Shown piece by piece: positions 11,614 through 22,296 of a stretch of DNA of 64,000 nucleotides. A program made the position numbers and the translations under genes. Where the stretch lies: assembly GCA_047495785.1 (NCBI GenBank), contig JBLDXI010000009.1, positions 2,046,001 to 2,110,000 of the forward strand. Reading direction: 5' to 3'. The notes below the pieces were generated by a model. That model worked only from the letters and a program-made list of their open reading frames with translations. It made no database searches and was not told the origin of the DNA. This DNA comes from Lepidodermella squamata. Lineage: Eukaryota > Gastrotricha. Numbering within the stretch: the first letter of the stretch is position 1; each line of letters opens with the position of its first letter.

Positions 11614-13687
11614 TCAGCGTCCGCTCATGGAGAGTCCACGGCCACGTCCGACTCCAGCAGCACCCGACGAGGTAGTACGGGCATAGGGATTGGACGCTGC
11701 AGCAGCGGCTGGCTCGTTGCGGTATGTCTGGGGTCGATTTCGAGCGGTCGAGCTAGCGTAAGATGCACCTTCCCATTCGTCATCGACATCGTTTGCTCCA
11801 TTGTAGGCAACTGAGCTTCCGGTGTAAGACGGCGCAGCAGGCTGATTAGCATAAGCGCGTTGTGCAGGCCTCTGATCGTTGGTTTCCCATAGATCGTCAT
11901 CCCAAGTTCCAGTATTCTGAGCTGGGGCAACGTAACCGGCAGTTCCAGTTCGAGCTGCAGCTGTGTTCGACGCCTGCCCGCGATGAGCGGCCGATTTTGA
12001 CTTGGAGGTAGACTAGAAATTAACAATAAGGAGGAATTATTAAGTTAGAATCGGTGATAAACCTCGCCGAAAACCGAATCTTTGAACGCTTACTACTACT
12101 ACGAATAAACTGGCCCGAGAATCCCCAATGGTGTAAAGTCTGAATTGACACATTATTTGACATGGGAAAATTATCTATCTTTGACTTATGATTTTTCATT
12201 CCTATTACTCAATCGCGTTGCAAAGACTTACAGCAACAGTCCATCCATCATCATCATCGTCGTCGTTAGACTTCGCAGTGTCCGCGTAAGTCTGAGTTGC
12301 GCCACGAGGATTCGCATAGCTTGGCTGCTGGGGGTAGCTTTGTTGGCCGCGGCCGACACCTCCACCGATGGACATGGATGAAAAATTGTTGTTGAGGCCA
12401 GTGGTTGTGCTGTTGCTATAGCCTGAAACAACCGAGTCCCCATCGGCACCGCCACCGCGAGCCCTCTGAGATCCACCGTAATTATCGCCGCCCCAGCCGC
12501 CGTTTCGAGAACTTCCGCTTGAAACAGTGCTTCCCACAGCACTCGATGCACTCGCTAGAAAGAATTAGTTTAGGTTATTTTAATAATAGGAACTTCATAA
12601 AAAGAATATTACATTTCCATCCCTTATTTCTCGGGCCCCGAGCGTCAAAAGAACCAAAACCGGTGCTGGAGGGATCCCAGGAAGAGGGCAGAGCTGAGAC
12701 GGTTGGCAAGTGATTTCCAGTCAGAGTCAGGTTCAAATACGTTTTCAATGCATCGCACAAGTTGAATCCGAGTTTTCGAGCGGTAGCCAGAGCACACTTA
12801 ACGCACTCTTGCTCGAAATGCCAATCACACGCAACGCCTTTCTCATGGTCGAAAGCGGTCGAATTGAAAATTTCGAGGGCTTTCGACTCGCCGCATTTTT
12901 CAGGGCCGCCGAAAAGTTCGATGAGCAACAGCGAGGCTGATGCTACAATCTTGATTTCCTCGCTCGCATTTCGCTGAGCGCGATCGAATAAAACATCCAA
13001 GCAGTCCCGATTCATTTCAACATCGTCGGGGAAACAGAAAATCGGAGGGTAGTTAGCGTCAGGGTCAAAATCTTTAGAGTTTGTATTGAGCAATACATCT
13101 CGCATGTGAGCAAAAACAGAAGAGTAGCCATCCGTTGCTTTGTCAAATCCAAGGTAAGGGATTTTGTGGGTCTCTTCAGAATGTTTCTTGGCCGCAGCCT
13201 TTGTTCCGAGTGGGTATTCTCCCGGCTTCAGAAAGTAGTGAACGTATTTCTCAATGCCATTTCGCAGGGTGTATTTTACGAGTCCCACTTCGCAAGGGTA
13301 GTATTTGCCATAATCATCCATGAGCGCGAACTCGAAGGAAATGAAAAACAGGGGGAGATCTAGCTTGTTCGGTGCATCTCGAACATAGCTGATAGCTTCT
13401 TGACGAACGTATTCTTCGAATTCTTCTTTCTGCTTCTGTTTATCGAATTCTTGCTGAATGTTGTTTCCGTTGCAATCCTTTCGGTACTTGTCACCAGCTG
13501 GGCCACGCATGTAGGTCTTCCAAGCTTGCTCTTTAGCCTTGTATTTCGCTTTTTCTTCATCGGTCAGGTTTTTCCATTGAACGCGACCAACACTCAATGC
13601 CTCCATGAATGACCGATAGCCATATTTGGGCATGATGTAGTCGACAACAAAGTAATACTGAGCGTTTCGCGCCGGACCTTTAACCAT
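11614..13687 (-). CDS. MAEL: Maelstrom, piRNA-pathway HMG-box protein
   Basis: Exons 13687-12613, 12554-12232 and 12012-11614 give 598 aa. Residues 1 to about 75 form an HMG box (ARNAQYYFVVDYIMPKYG, then TDEEKAKYKAKEQAWK). The Maelstrom domain follows: LDLPLFFISFEFALMDDYG, KYVHYFLKPGEYPLG, and the CDWHFEQECVKCA segment that carries the conserved His/Cys. It is an RNase H-like fold lacking the nuclease centre. Maelstrom acts in transposon silencing in germ cells. The tail after about residue 360 is long and low-complexity, rich in Gly, Ser, Tyr, Asn and acidic residues with GRGRG, and ends at TGA 11614-11616. It exceeds the about 430-460 aa of insect and vertebrate proteins. I start at ATG 13685-13687 because the HMG box begins right after it; an upstream exon cannot be excluded. 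Confidence 0.9.
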
Positions 13688-14542
13688 CTCTCCTTCCAAA
13701 ACAAACAGATATTAACCCTAATTATAATGCAAATCAATAATTAATTCAGTTGCGTTTTTTTACTGTAACGACAAATAAAATGTGGGCTTCTGTCTCTGAC
13801 AATAACGATAGTATTTTCATATATGTACTCTCATCATAAAAAGCATGCCAGAGGCGTAGCAAATTATAATATAATAAATTCACGCTTAAATCCAGGTTTC
13901 GGATGAACAAATAATAAATAAACATTGGATTGCACAATAAATAAAAAATTCACAAGAAAAGCTTCAGAATGACTGATTACACATCGAGTTCGAAACGGCA
14001 CAGTATTAATGATTAGGAAAATGTAGTAAATTCAAGCACATCACGTCTAGGACAAGAATGATGATGATAACTTTCTCTTTCAAGAAGTAAGAAATATAGC
14101 GAGAATAAAGATGTTTGGTTGAGACAATGATTTGAGTCTACTTGTGCGAATTCAGTTAATGAAAGTATTTCTCAAAATTAAACATATCAAAAAGAAGGAT
14201 ACACCGTGAAGTATTGATGTATCTTATCTGAAACACATCGCTAAACATGTGATATTCTATTCAACTAGAGGTGAGAATGAGCCTGTCATGTTTAACAGAA
14301 CTCAATGAAGTACCACAGCCTTTCAACAATAGTATATTTTCACGGATAAAATCACGCAGGCTTCAAGTATTCAGGACATGAAATTAATTGACAACGCGGA
14401 TAGAACTGAAGTTAACGAACTGTCCAGCCTGAACATTACATGCATGTTCCATAAAATATTCGGTATAAAAACTATCGGACGAGTGACACGCATTGTTTTT
14501 GGAAAGTTAATATCTGCTAATTTGTTTGCATTTATGTTACTT
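13688..14542. other. Intergenic, no gene seen
   Basis: AT-rich sequence between the start of Maelstrom and the 3' end of the MAP2K, both minus strand. No supported ORF, RNA or repeat. It probably contains the MAP2K 3' untranslated region and the Maelstrom promoter. Confidence 0.5.
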
Positions 14543-16562
14543 TTATTTCCGAGCCTGGTTGCTGCTATTGTTTCCACCCGCTGTGCTCGATGAAGCTGAA
14601 GAATTTCCGCTGAATAAAGTTGAGATCCGCTGAGATATCGCTGCGGTAGCGATCTGGGCAGTCGATTGAATGCGGGCAGCGGCTGCGTTCAAAGTTGCAG
14701 CTGTAGAAGCAGCTCCGCCACTAGCAGCTGGCGATGAAGAAGCTTGAGGGGTAACAGCGACGGGTTGGAACGAAGAGGGAAGCGGTGCTGGGGTAGGCTG
14801 AAGTATTGGGGCGGAACTAACTGGCGAAGGCGGTTGCAAAAAAGGATTATTTGGGTTGAGAACAACGGGGGTGGTGCCAGAAACCGGGATCAAAGGAGTT
14901 GTCGTTCTGCTATAACCAACGCTATTCGCTCCACTAGCATGACTAGTCGGGGTCGGGGAAGTTGAATTAATCTGATGACTATTCAGCATAAGCGGCAAAG
15001 TGCTAGGGTGTGGAATTGTCGGTATCGAACTAGGTATGGTAACGGGTTGGTCAAAGAAACTAGAACCTTGACCATCTTGTTCACTCATTTTAGCCAGTAA
15101 TGGTTGAATCCACCGGCGTATATCGAAAGGGTCCTCCTTCGCCCTCATAGCCATTTCGTATGATGAATAAAATGGGAAAGTCATTAGCTGCGTATATTTA
15201 GGTCTCTCGTCTTGTTTTTTGGCCAAACAAGCCGAGACGAATTGTTTGAAATCTGAAGAGAAGTTGCCATGTAACGTTGGGGCGTCATAATCAACAATTC
15301 GCGCCATCAATTCAAAAGCAACTTGATAGTCTTTGTAAGGGTGGTCACCGGTAGCCAGCTCAATTAAAGATATTCCTAAGCTCCACACATCCGCTCTAAT
15401 ATCATAAGCCGAGACGCTCGTGTCGACACGTTCAGGAGATAAATAAGCATAACAGCCAGCACTGCGAGTTTTCGCTTGCGAATCAACCAATTCGCCACTA
15501 AGAGAAAAGTCGCAAAGTTTAATTTTGCCACTATCCGAGACTAGAATATTGGATGGCTTCACGTCGCGATGAATTATGTTGTGCTTTTCCTTCAAGTAAT
15601 TGAGAGCCCTGTCGTATAAAAATGAAACAATATAAAAATTTATTAGTATGGCAAATTTTTTCTTACTTGACAGTAGAGACACTTAGGACACCTAAGACAT
15701 GCTCAGGAATACAGGGAATGGCTTTCCGAATCAACTTGTCAAAGCAAGTGGCCATAAGTTCCATGCAAATCCATAGATCTGACGTTGTCATGAAAAATCC
15801 GTAGAATCGAACGATTTCAGGGCAACTACATTTTCGAACAATATCTAAATCGGTGTATGTCCTCTTGTTTTCTTCATCTCTGGAGGTTCGTCGGAGTTGC
15901 TTGACGGCCATTTCGTGGCCAGTTCGTTTGAGCCGCATGCGAACTACAGTTCCGTAAGTTCCTTGACCGATTGATTGAACCACTTCCATTTCTTCCTGTA
16001 AACATTCACCATCAAAAGATGGTCATCTAATTCGCAACTTGCAAACCTGAAAGACGTGTATAGGGGGCCGATCATCCCAGAACTGAAGCGAACCGGAAGA
16101 CTGTTCCATTTCGCGATAACGTTGATCTAATACACCATGAGCACGACTTGCAAGAGGGCTACCGCACCGACCAGGGGAGACAGAAATCCCGTTGGTAAAA
16201 CTCGAACTACTGGTAGATCCAATTAAAGTATTTTGATGGCGTGGAATGCATGGACTATTTAATATGCTAGGCCGTCGAGGACTGGAACTTCGAGCATGCC
16301 AATCCGGAGAATCTACAGAAATGGCTTGTTTGCCTCGTTGAGCAAATAATTGTTGACGATTCAATTGCGAAGGATTAGCACGAGGTGGCTGCTGATGAAG
16401 ACCTCTGAGTGTTATGTCATCATTGGCGTCATTCTCCATAATACTGTCATTGTTGAATACCAGAGCTGGCTTCTGAGCAGTAAATGGGTTATATGAAGTA
16501 TCTCCAGTACAATCGATAGTCTGCCCCTTCACAAGTCGAGCACGACCCGTGGGAGCAGTCAT
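14543..16562 (-). CDS. MAP2K7: MAP2K7 (MKK7/hemipterous)-type dual-specificity kinase with DFS in place of DFG
   Basis: Exons 16562-16047, 15995-15667 and 15608-14543 give 636 aa. The N-terminal 172 aa are Ser/Pro-rich and disordered. The kinase domain starts at about 175 with the Gly-rich loop GQGTYGTVV and Lys in EMAVKQLRR. It continues with HRDVKPSN at 295-302 and an activation loop with the MKK7 pattern DSQAKTRSAG, whose Ser and Thr are the MAP3K target sites. Further matches to MKK7 are YDIRADVWSLGISLIELATG and DERPKYTQL. MKK7 activates JNK. The magnesium-binding motif reads Asp-Phe-Ser (315-317, codons at 15511-15503) rather than DFG; the Asp is kept. The C-terminal 200 aa are Pro/Ser/Ala/Thr-rich and longer than usual. 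Intron donors are GTTTGC and GTAAGA. Family assignment is firm. Confidence 0.93.
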
Positions 16563-18322
16563 CTTCAATCTAGAAATTATATTATTAAATTAAAATTTTC
16601 AGGCAAGCGCCGAGAATATCGCATCTATTCAATCAGTCAAAATGGCATTGAAGGCTGAAGATTGAAGATAAGTATGAATTGGCACTCCAAAGCAAGGATC
16701 GTGGCAACAAGTTTTTGGTGGTGTTATTGCCTCAGTTCAGTTCGGTATTTAATAATACTTTTCCCTTAATAATACTTTAAGCAATCAAGCCAAGTGAGTA
16801 TTTCCCATTCACTGACTCTTACTTGCAATTGCCAACGGCAGATATCAGTACCAAGCTTAGACATTGCAACCGTCAGATTAAGGGGACCTTTATTAGATTG
16901 AAGATTTTTCAATTTCGTATCACCAAATCTATCGAATCCTTCAAGTTGTCTAGTAAGTTAATTACTAAACTGCCGCGACTTCGTCCATAGGGAGGGTAGT
17001 GATTTGTCAAAACTCACAGAACAAACTAGAAGGAAAAACCGAATCATGAATACAAAAATCCTCAAAGCCATATAACACTGACATGCTACATAATAGTTAG
17101 GTATAGCAACTCATCCTTAACTATAGAATGGCTTTGCACATGACGGGAGCCGCATTACTTGGTTTTCACAGAGTTTTAGTCAAAGTCTGATGACAGATGA
17201 ATATGCATTTCAAGCATGAATAACGATTTTGACCACCACATCAGAACTTGTAGAATTTTCGTAGCGAGAATTGCAAATTCTAAGAAGAAGGCATTCAAGA
17301 GAATTTAACAATGAAAATACGAGAATGGCGTAAGATCAATCTTGATTTTGACACCTGTGAATCGTGCTGCAAATCTGTAACAGATCTGGTATCCATTACC
17401 ATCAATAAAATCTGTAACCGCTAAAAAGGTTAGCTAAAAAGGTTTAGCGGTCTAGTGGATTTGGACTAGGGACTTAACGACGAAAAATTCAAATGAACTT
17501 GACAAAAATAATTTTTGTAGTCGAATTATTTACAAAATAAATTTAAAATGCGTCGATAAAAAAATAAGTTTGTAGTTTAGGACGCTTGTTAATTTGCAGC
17601 CCTTCAGGTTCGGTTTGAAGAAGCTCTGAAGTGCAATTGACTGGCACTGCTCTTGGATGCTTTTAGCTTCAGGTTCTTGATTGATGTGGTGCGACTTTCG
17701 ATTTCGAGCTTCTTAAACTGCAGCCACCCGCAGCCACCGCTTAAGTCGTCGTCTTGTCAGAGCTACTTACAGTCGTCTAGAAGAGCCAGTACAGTTCTCT
17801 CGGATGCTTGTCGGACTAGCCACTACTCTGATGATGATGAATGCGTTTTATTATTAAAGCCCCAGACTTTAACATATTTCTTAAACGTTATTGAAAATAC
17901 ATGAGTTAGTTAAGAGGATATGATACTAAGTCTTACAAAAATGTCACACAATTTACAAAAATGTCACACAATCTAAGGATCAAATCCCCTATCTCAGAAA
18001 ATTTAATATTCAATCGATTCAATCGCCACTACTCTGACCTTGTGATCTTGCTGTTGAGTCGTTAGCAGCGCCGTCTACTGATTCAATCAGTACTAGTCAG
18101 TACCCAACCCCCTACCCTACCCTACCTTGTCGGTTTTCTTTCTGAAACTTTGCTGTTTGCCTTTTTCACTGCTAGGTATGCTTTTAAATTCATTAAATAA
18201 ACCAGCAATAAAATGAATATATGATGTTAAGGGATTTTATATAATGTTAATACCGCAAAATCCGGAAAAATCCCATGTATTGTTCGCTAGATTTTGTTAA
18301 TATTCAGAAATTTTGATACGAC
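16563..18322. other. Intergenic between divergent genes
   Basis: It separates the starts of the MAP2K (-) and MKS1 (+), so it should hold two promoters. No coding region is supported. A 20-bp direct repeat lies at 17935-17973, and a short CCTAC/CCTAC run occurs near 18112-18126. Nothing else is recognisable. Confidence 0.5.
17935..17973 (+). repeat. Two-unit 20-bp tandem repeat
   Basis: ACAAAAATGTCACACAATTT at 17935-17954 is followed directly by a second copy at 17955-17973 with the last bases changed. Too short to classify. Confidence 0.7.
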
Positions 18323-20567
18323 ATGCAGGCTGGCTCATATTATCGAACCTCGGACCACATTAACAACTTCAAAATTAGGTATTTGAATTCCATCGTCTGA
18401 AATTTGTCATTTTATATCACTTTCATGCAGAGTAAAATTATGGCGCGCCTCATCAAATGTTCCTGGGCTAAGTTCCTTTGACACTTCATCGGAAGCATCA
18501 GTGACCAGTCCATCAAAATCAACTGACGTTGAGGAATATACCTTCTCATGGCAGGAGAAAATATTTTCTCAGGTACCAATAAGCCACTTAAATTTCTCTC
18601 TTTCATATACAATCTCCGGTTACAGCGAGAGATCGACTACTACCGAGTCACAAGGGAATATACCGTACCTATCGAAATGAAATATCATGACGACGTCCTG
18701 AAGCTTACGTATGTTTTTTTTTATTTTTTTTAATGCTAATTTAATTGATTAATCGTTAATTACAATCAGGAAGAACCTATCTTCATACCCGAAGTTTTTA
18801 TTCACCTACGTCGAAGCCGATGTCAATCGTCCCAATCCATCAGTAAATATGATTTATTAAAGTCTGAATATTCGTGACCGCTCCATTTTTAGTTAACCAA
18901 ACCGACAACTACTGACTTTATTCATCCTGCATTGGCTCAGCGTGAGGCTCTATCATCCCAGATTAAGAGTCATCCTGGATTTCACAGCTCCGCTGCTAGT
19001 CGTATTCGGCCCTTTGGGGACGGAGAATTTGGTGGAACTATACGACACAGAGGACGGGTCGTTGAATTCGAGCCATCACCCGAATTCAAAAGCAAGCGTT
19101 CACATGTATTGGGTACATTCCAAACAATGTACATCATGGCTGATGTCACCCGGTCCAAATCTACCGAAACGAAAACGGAAAATTCAACAGCTGATGCCGA
19201 GGAGAACAAAGAGAATGAAAATAAATCCCCACACTCGCCAAAAGCCAAGCCAGCAGAATCGGAAAAGTCTGATTCTTCAGAAGTGCTTCTGTGTATGATT
19301 CGTTACGATTCAACTTCTGGTTTGCTCATAATGAAGCCTGATTTTAACGGAAATCGAGAGCCATACGACATATCAGCCACCAGTCATTCGGATTCGTTTC
19401 AATACCGAATTATTCACAGCTCGAATCAAATGACGGCTCAAGATCGTGAGCGGGATAGACAAACTTTGTCCTTGGTTGATGCTCAAAGGGCAAACCTCTT
19501 ACGTGCATCTGTCGGTCCCGATTTCGAAATAGTAAGTTCACTCTCTTAATGCATATGATTTCGGTTTTATCCTAATTTTATTATTAGCCTTATCGAGACG
19601 TGTTTCGACTCGTGGCGTTCGGAGAAATCCTAACGGCTACAGACTTTGAATACGATAGCGTCTACGTGCAACATTCATGGGACTTACCGTCAATGTGGAG
19701 CTTGGCTCCTCGATGCCCATCAGGTGGTGTTACTCAACGTTGCGCAAGAACGTTGATAGGTACCTTGACATTTCTTTTTCTTGATATCATTTATTGCTTC
19801 TTTTTATAGACGATCACTACGTTGCGTTTTTCTCTTCTCCCATTGAGCTCGATGCTTTCTATAACTGCACAGCAGACTTCGACAAATCTGTCATTCGATT
19901 TCCATCATTATTAGTTCACGTTGCTTCGATGGATTCTTGGAACCGAGTCAGAACTGAAGGTTATGGCTACGTTGACGTCCCTTTCGAATGTGGCGTCCAC
20001 GAGTTGGAAATTAACTGTTGGCGTCCCGTTGGTCGGTCTATGTTTGATGAAATGCGCCGTTTCTTTATCGGCGCCACACCCGAAGTAGAGGACATGACAT
20101 ACGCACGGGTCCCTTCCTCGTTTCAAGGAAACCGATTATCTCGTTTGGGATTTCGAGTTCAATCGACAGGTAAAGTGAAGGTTCGATTGCATGTAATGCA
20201 ACAGGCGGGTGAATCTGGGGGCGCGGCTGCTGAATTTATGCATCAAATTACGGGCAGGCCTCAAATGGGCTTCATTCCAGATAGTCAAATGGCTGCACGA
20301 ATGACTCAACGTGGTCTAACAGGCCTCAGTGCTCTTTCACAAGCAGTGCAAGCCGTTCTTGAAGGCTATCAAAAAGCCAAGGAAAAGCTCGCCGCTGCCA
20401 GAGAGGGTCTTCCAGGCCATTTACGGGCCTTATTAATGCTGTCTGCAACTGAGGGACCTCAGCAGTCCCAACTTGCCTCGGCGGCGTCAGCAGTAATTTC
20501 GAGTCGAATGGCTGCAACCAATCGATTTATTGCCGAGCGAGTCCGAGCTCAAGCCAAAAAAGAATGA
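18323..20567 (+). CDS. MKS1: MKS1, B9-domain ciliary transition-zone protein
   Basis: Seven exons: 18323-18378, 18431-18572, 18626-18708, 18770-18842, 18893-19531, 19588-19759, 19810-20567, giving 640 aa. Family hallmarks appear in order: YTFSWQEKIFSQ near residue 65, then the RGRVVEFEPSPEF and TFQTMYIMADV segment, KPDFNGNREPYDI, and RLVAFGEILTATDFEYD. The B9 domain is at about 440-540 (SWNRVRTEGYGYVDVPF, INCWRPVG, MRRFFIGATPEVEDMTYARVPSSFQG). MKS1 works with B9D1 and B9D2 at the transition zone, gating entry to the cilium. The C-terminal helical extension (AKEKLAAAREGLPGHL) also has its vertebrate counterpart. Only 132 bp separate its stop from the next gene on the strand. Presence of MKS1 implies ciliated cells in this animal. 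Confidence 0.93.
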
Positions 20568-20658
20568 CGAACTTGTTACTCACTGTTTATGTTATAATCA
20601 ATCACCATGTTGCAGTTATTTGTTACAGTTCATATCACTCGTATTCGATGCTCAAAGC

Positions 20659-20664
20659 AATAAA
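20659..20664 (+). terminator. Polyadenylation signal AATAAA after MKS1
   Basis: Canonical AATAAA 92 bp after the MKS1 stop and about 35 bp before the next start codon. It suits a 3' end inside a very short intergenic gap. Confidence 0.6.
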
Positions 20665-20699
20665 ACATCAGTTTACAGAAAGGATTTTTGTTGAACATC

Positions 20700-21309
20700 A
20701 TGAGACCTAACAACATAATAGCCGTATTAGTTATATTTATTTCTCGGGTGGCAGGTAATATAATATTATGCAAGGTTTAGTATTTCAGATTTTTCATGTT
20801 GAAGGCTTCCAAATCAACTTCGAGAAAGGTCGATGGTGCTACGGGTGCCTTGGCACAGTTGAAGCTTGTCAAATTTCTCAGCCTGGAATTTGCCCCGTCA
20901 ACAAGCCGTATTGTCTGGTGGGGGTTTTAATCGGGCAGTAATTTTTAACATTTTTAATTTATTATGTCCTCAGTTTTCCTTCAATCGCTTTACTGGCATG
21001 GTAATTCAACATTGCGCCGATCTGGACACCTGTGGTTTGCCTCGTATGAAACGAAGCATCAATACGTATTTCGATCCTCGCAAAGCGGTCATGAATTGCT
21101 GCAATTACGATCACTGTGAGAAATTTCACAAGATAGGTATCTGTGTAATTTATTGCCAATTTTGCAATCTAATAGGTAACTGTATTGGGGTTCAATGCAA
21201 GCCTCTTCCCGGTGCCTGGGCGTCAACGTTAAGGAACAAGAAGTACCATTACATTTATGTTTGCTCATTTTTGGCTTATGTTTTACGTTTGTTGATGACA
21301 CATTTTTAA
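20700..21309 (+). CDS. Ly6/uPAR-like secreted or GPI-anchored cysteine-rich protein, copy A
   Basis: Exons 20700-20754, 20805-20917, 20974-21136 and 21176-21309 give 154 aa. A signal peptide (IIAVLVIFISRVAG) is followed by a cysteine-rich region: CYGCLG, GICPVNKPYC, FSFNRFTGM, then the C-terminal signature NCCNYDHC and a further VQC. The CC-x-x-x-x-C-N-like pattern is typical of Ly6/uPAR/three-finger folds. The end is hydrophobic (YVCSFLAYVLRLLM), as in GPI-anchor signals. Intron 1 is placed so that it ends in GAAG; the earlier TTTAG would leave a 26-bp intron. Copy B, 172 bp downstream, has the same exon plan, so the two are tandem duplicates. No specific ligand can be inferred. Confidence 0.75.
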
Positions 21310-21320
21310 AATGAACCTGC

Positions 21321-21326
21321 AATAAA
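21321..21326 (+). terminator. Polyadenylation signal AATAAA after copy A
   Basis: AATAAA 12 bp after the stop codon of the first Ly6-like gene, implying a very short 3' untranslated region. Confidence 0.6.
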
Positions 21327-21481
21327 TTGACCGACTTGGAGGCCAATCACGAGTTTTATTCGACACGTGCGGCTCTGAACAGTCGCGTGTCTCAGGATTC
21401 CAAGGTCTACGGACGAGTAGCTGTAAACATTTTTTGCGAACTTACACAAACTCACCTTAACTTCAAAATATCAAAAATACC

Positions 21482-22145
21482 ATGCTAATGCACGCTACGA
21501 ACAATCAGATCTTTTCCTTGTTCCTAATTTTATCTTTTTGGCATCTCTCAGGTAAGTTGGCGAAAAATTAAGGAAGAAATACAGATTTGATTTTTTTATT
21601 GATAAGACGCGATTTCCTGTTACGATTGCCACGGAGCAATAACTTTATGCTCGGAAAAGCGGCCAACCAGGATGTGTCCTGAAGACAAGCCGTACTGCAT
21701 GGTATGCTTTGATTAGTATTTAATTTCTCCTTCGTGTCACATCAAAATATTCAAGTTCTCTTGGAATCGCCGTTCTGGAATGGCTGCCCAAGGTTGCGGC
21801 GACTCTAATTTATGTGGCAATCCTCGAAACAAACGAGGCCTTTACTACCCCTACCCTCAGGAACAGTACGAAAGCATCCCGAACACTGACGAGGTGACTG
21901 ATTTTTTTCAGCTTTGTTTGACTGCTTCATTTTTTACTCCATTCGTTCTTAGATGATAAACTGCTGTAATTACGATTTTTGCAACTGCCTCGGTAAGCTT
22001 CTACTGTTTTGGGTCTAGTGGACATCTGACCGCAATTGATATATTTACAGGGAGCCAATGCAAACCCATCACAGGAACGACAACAAAACCAATGGCGACC
22101 TCCTTCATTTTCATCACTGTACTTGTTTGCTTCCTTATGAACTGA
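21482..22145 (+). CDS. Ly6/uPAR-like secreted or GPI-anchored cysteine-rich protein, copy B
   Basis: Exons 21482-21551, 21607-21701, 21756-21893, 21953-21992 and 22051-22145 give 145 aa. A signal peptide (FSLFLILSFWHLSG) is followed by CYDCHG, MCPEDKPYCM, FSWNRRSGM, QGCGDSNLC, MINCCNYDFCNC and SQCKP. The C-terminus is a hydrophobic GPI-type tail (MATSFIFITVLVCFLMN). Introns 1 and 2 end in AAG. It differs from copy A by an extra intron just before INCC and by a Tyr/Pro-rich insert (YYPYPQEQY). Identity as a Ly6-superfamily member rests on the Cys pattern and the signal plus GPI layout; orthology to a named gene is not claimed. Confidence 0.78.
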
Positions 22146-22203
22146 CCGATATTCAATTTTTCTACCATTGATCTTATTTCCAACACATTTTATACATTGA
22201 CAA

Positions 22204-22209
22204 AATAAA
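22204..22209 (+). terminator. Polyadenylation signal AATAAA after copy B
   Basis: AATAAA 59 bp after the stop. Only 23 bp away, 22232-22237 is the reverse-strand signal of the convergent MTR4 gene, so the two transcripts probably overlap at their 3' ends. Confidence 0.6.
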
Positions 22210-22231
22210 AGAATGCTGAGCAATGTTCTAT

Positions 22232-22237
22232 TTTATT
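22232..22237 (-). terminator. Polyadenylation signal AATAAA for MTR4
   Basis: TTTATT on the plus strand, that is AATAAA on the minus strand, 60 bp beyond the MTR4 stop. Confidence 0.5.
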
Positions 22238-22296
22238 CGAAAATTCACAGTGGTTCATCATAAAAAACGCCAGGAACCAAAACAACAACAAATTTT

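Noticed and set aside
20755-20780. 26-bp ultrashort intron in the first Ly6-like gene
   Set aside because: A 50-bp intron ending at GAAG (20804) keeps the same frame and matches the usual intron size and the AAG acceptors used elsewhere.
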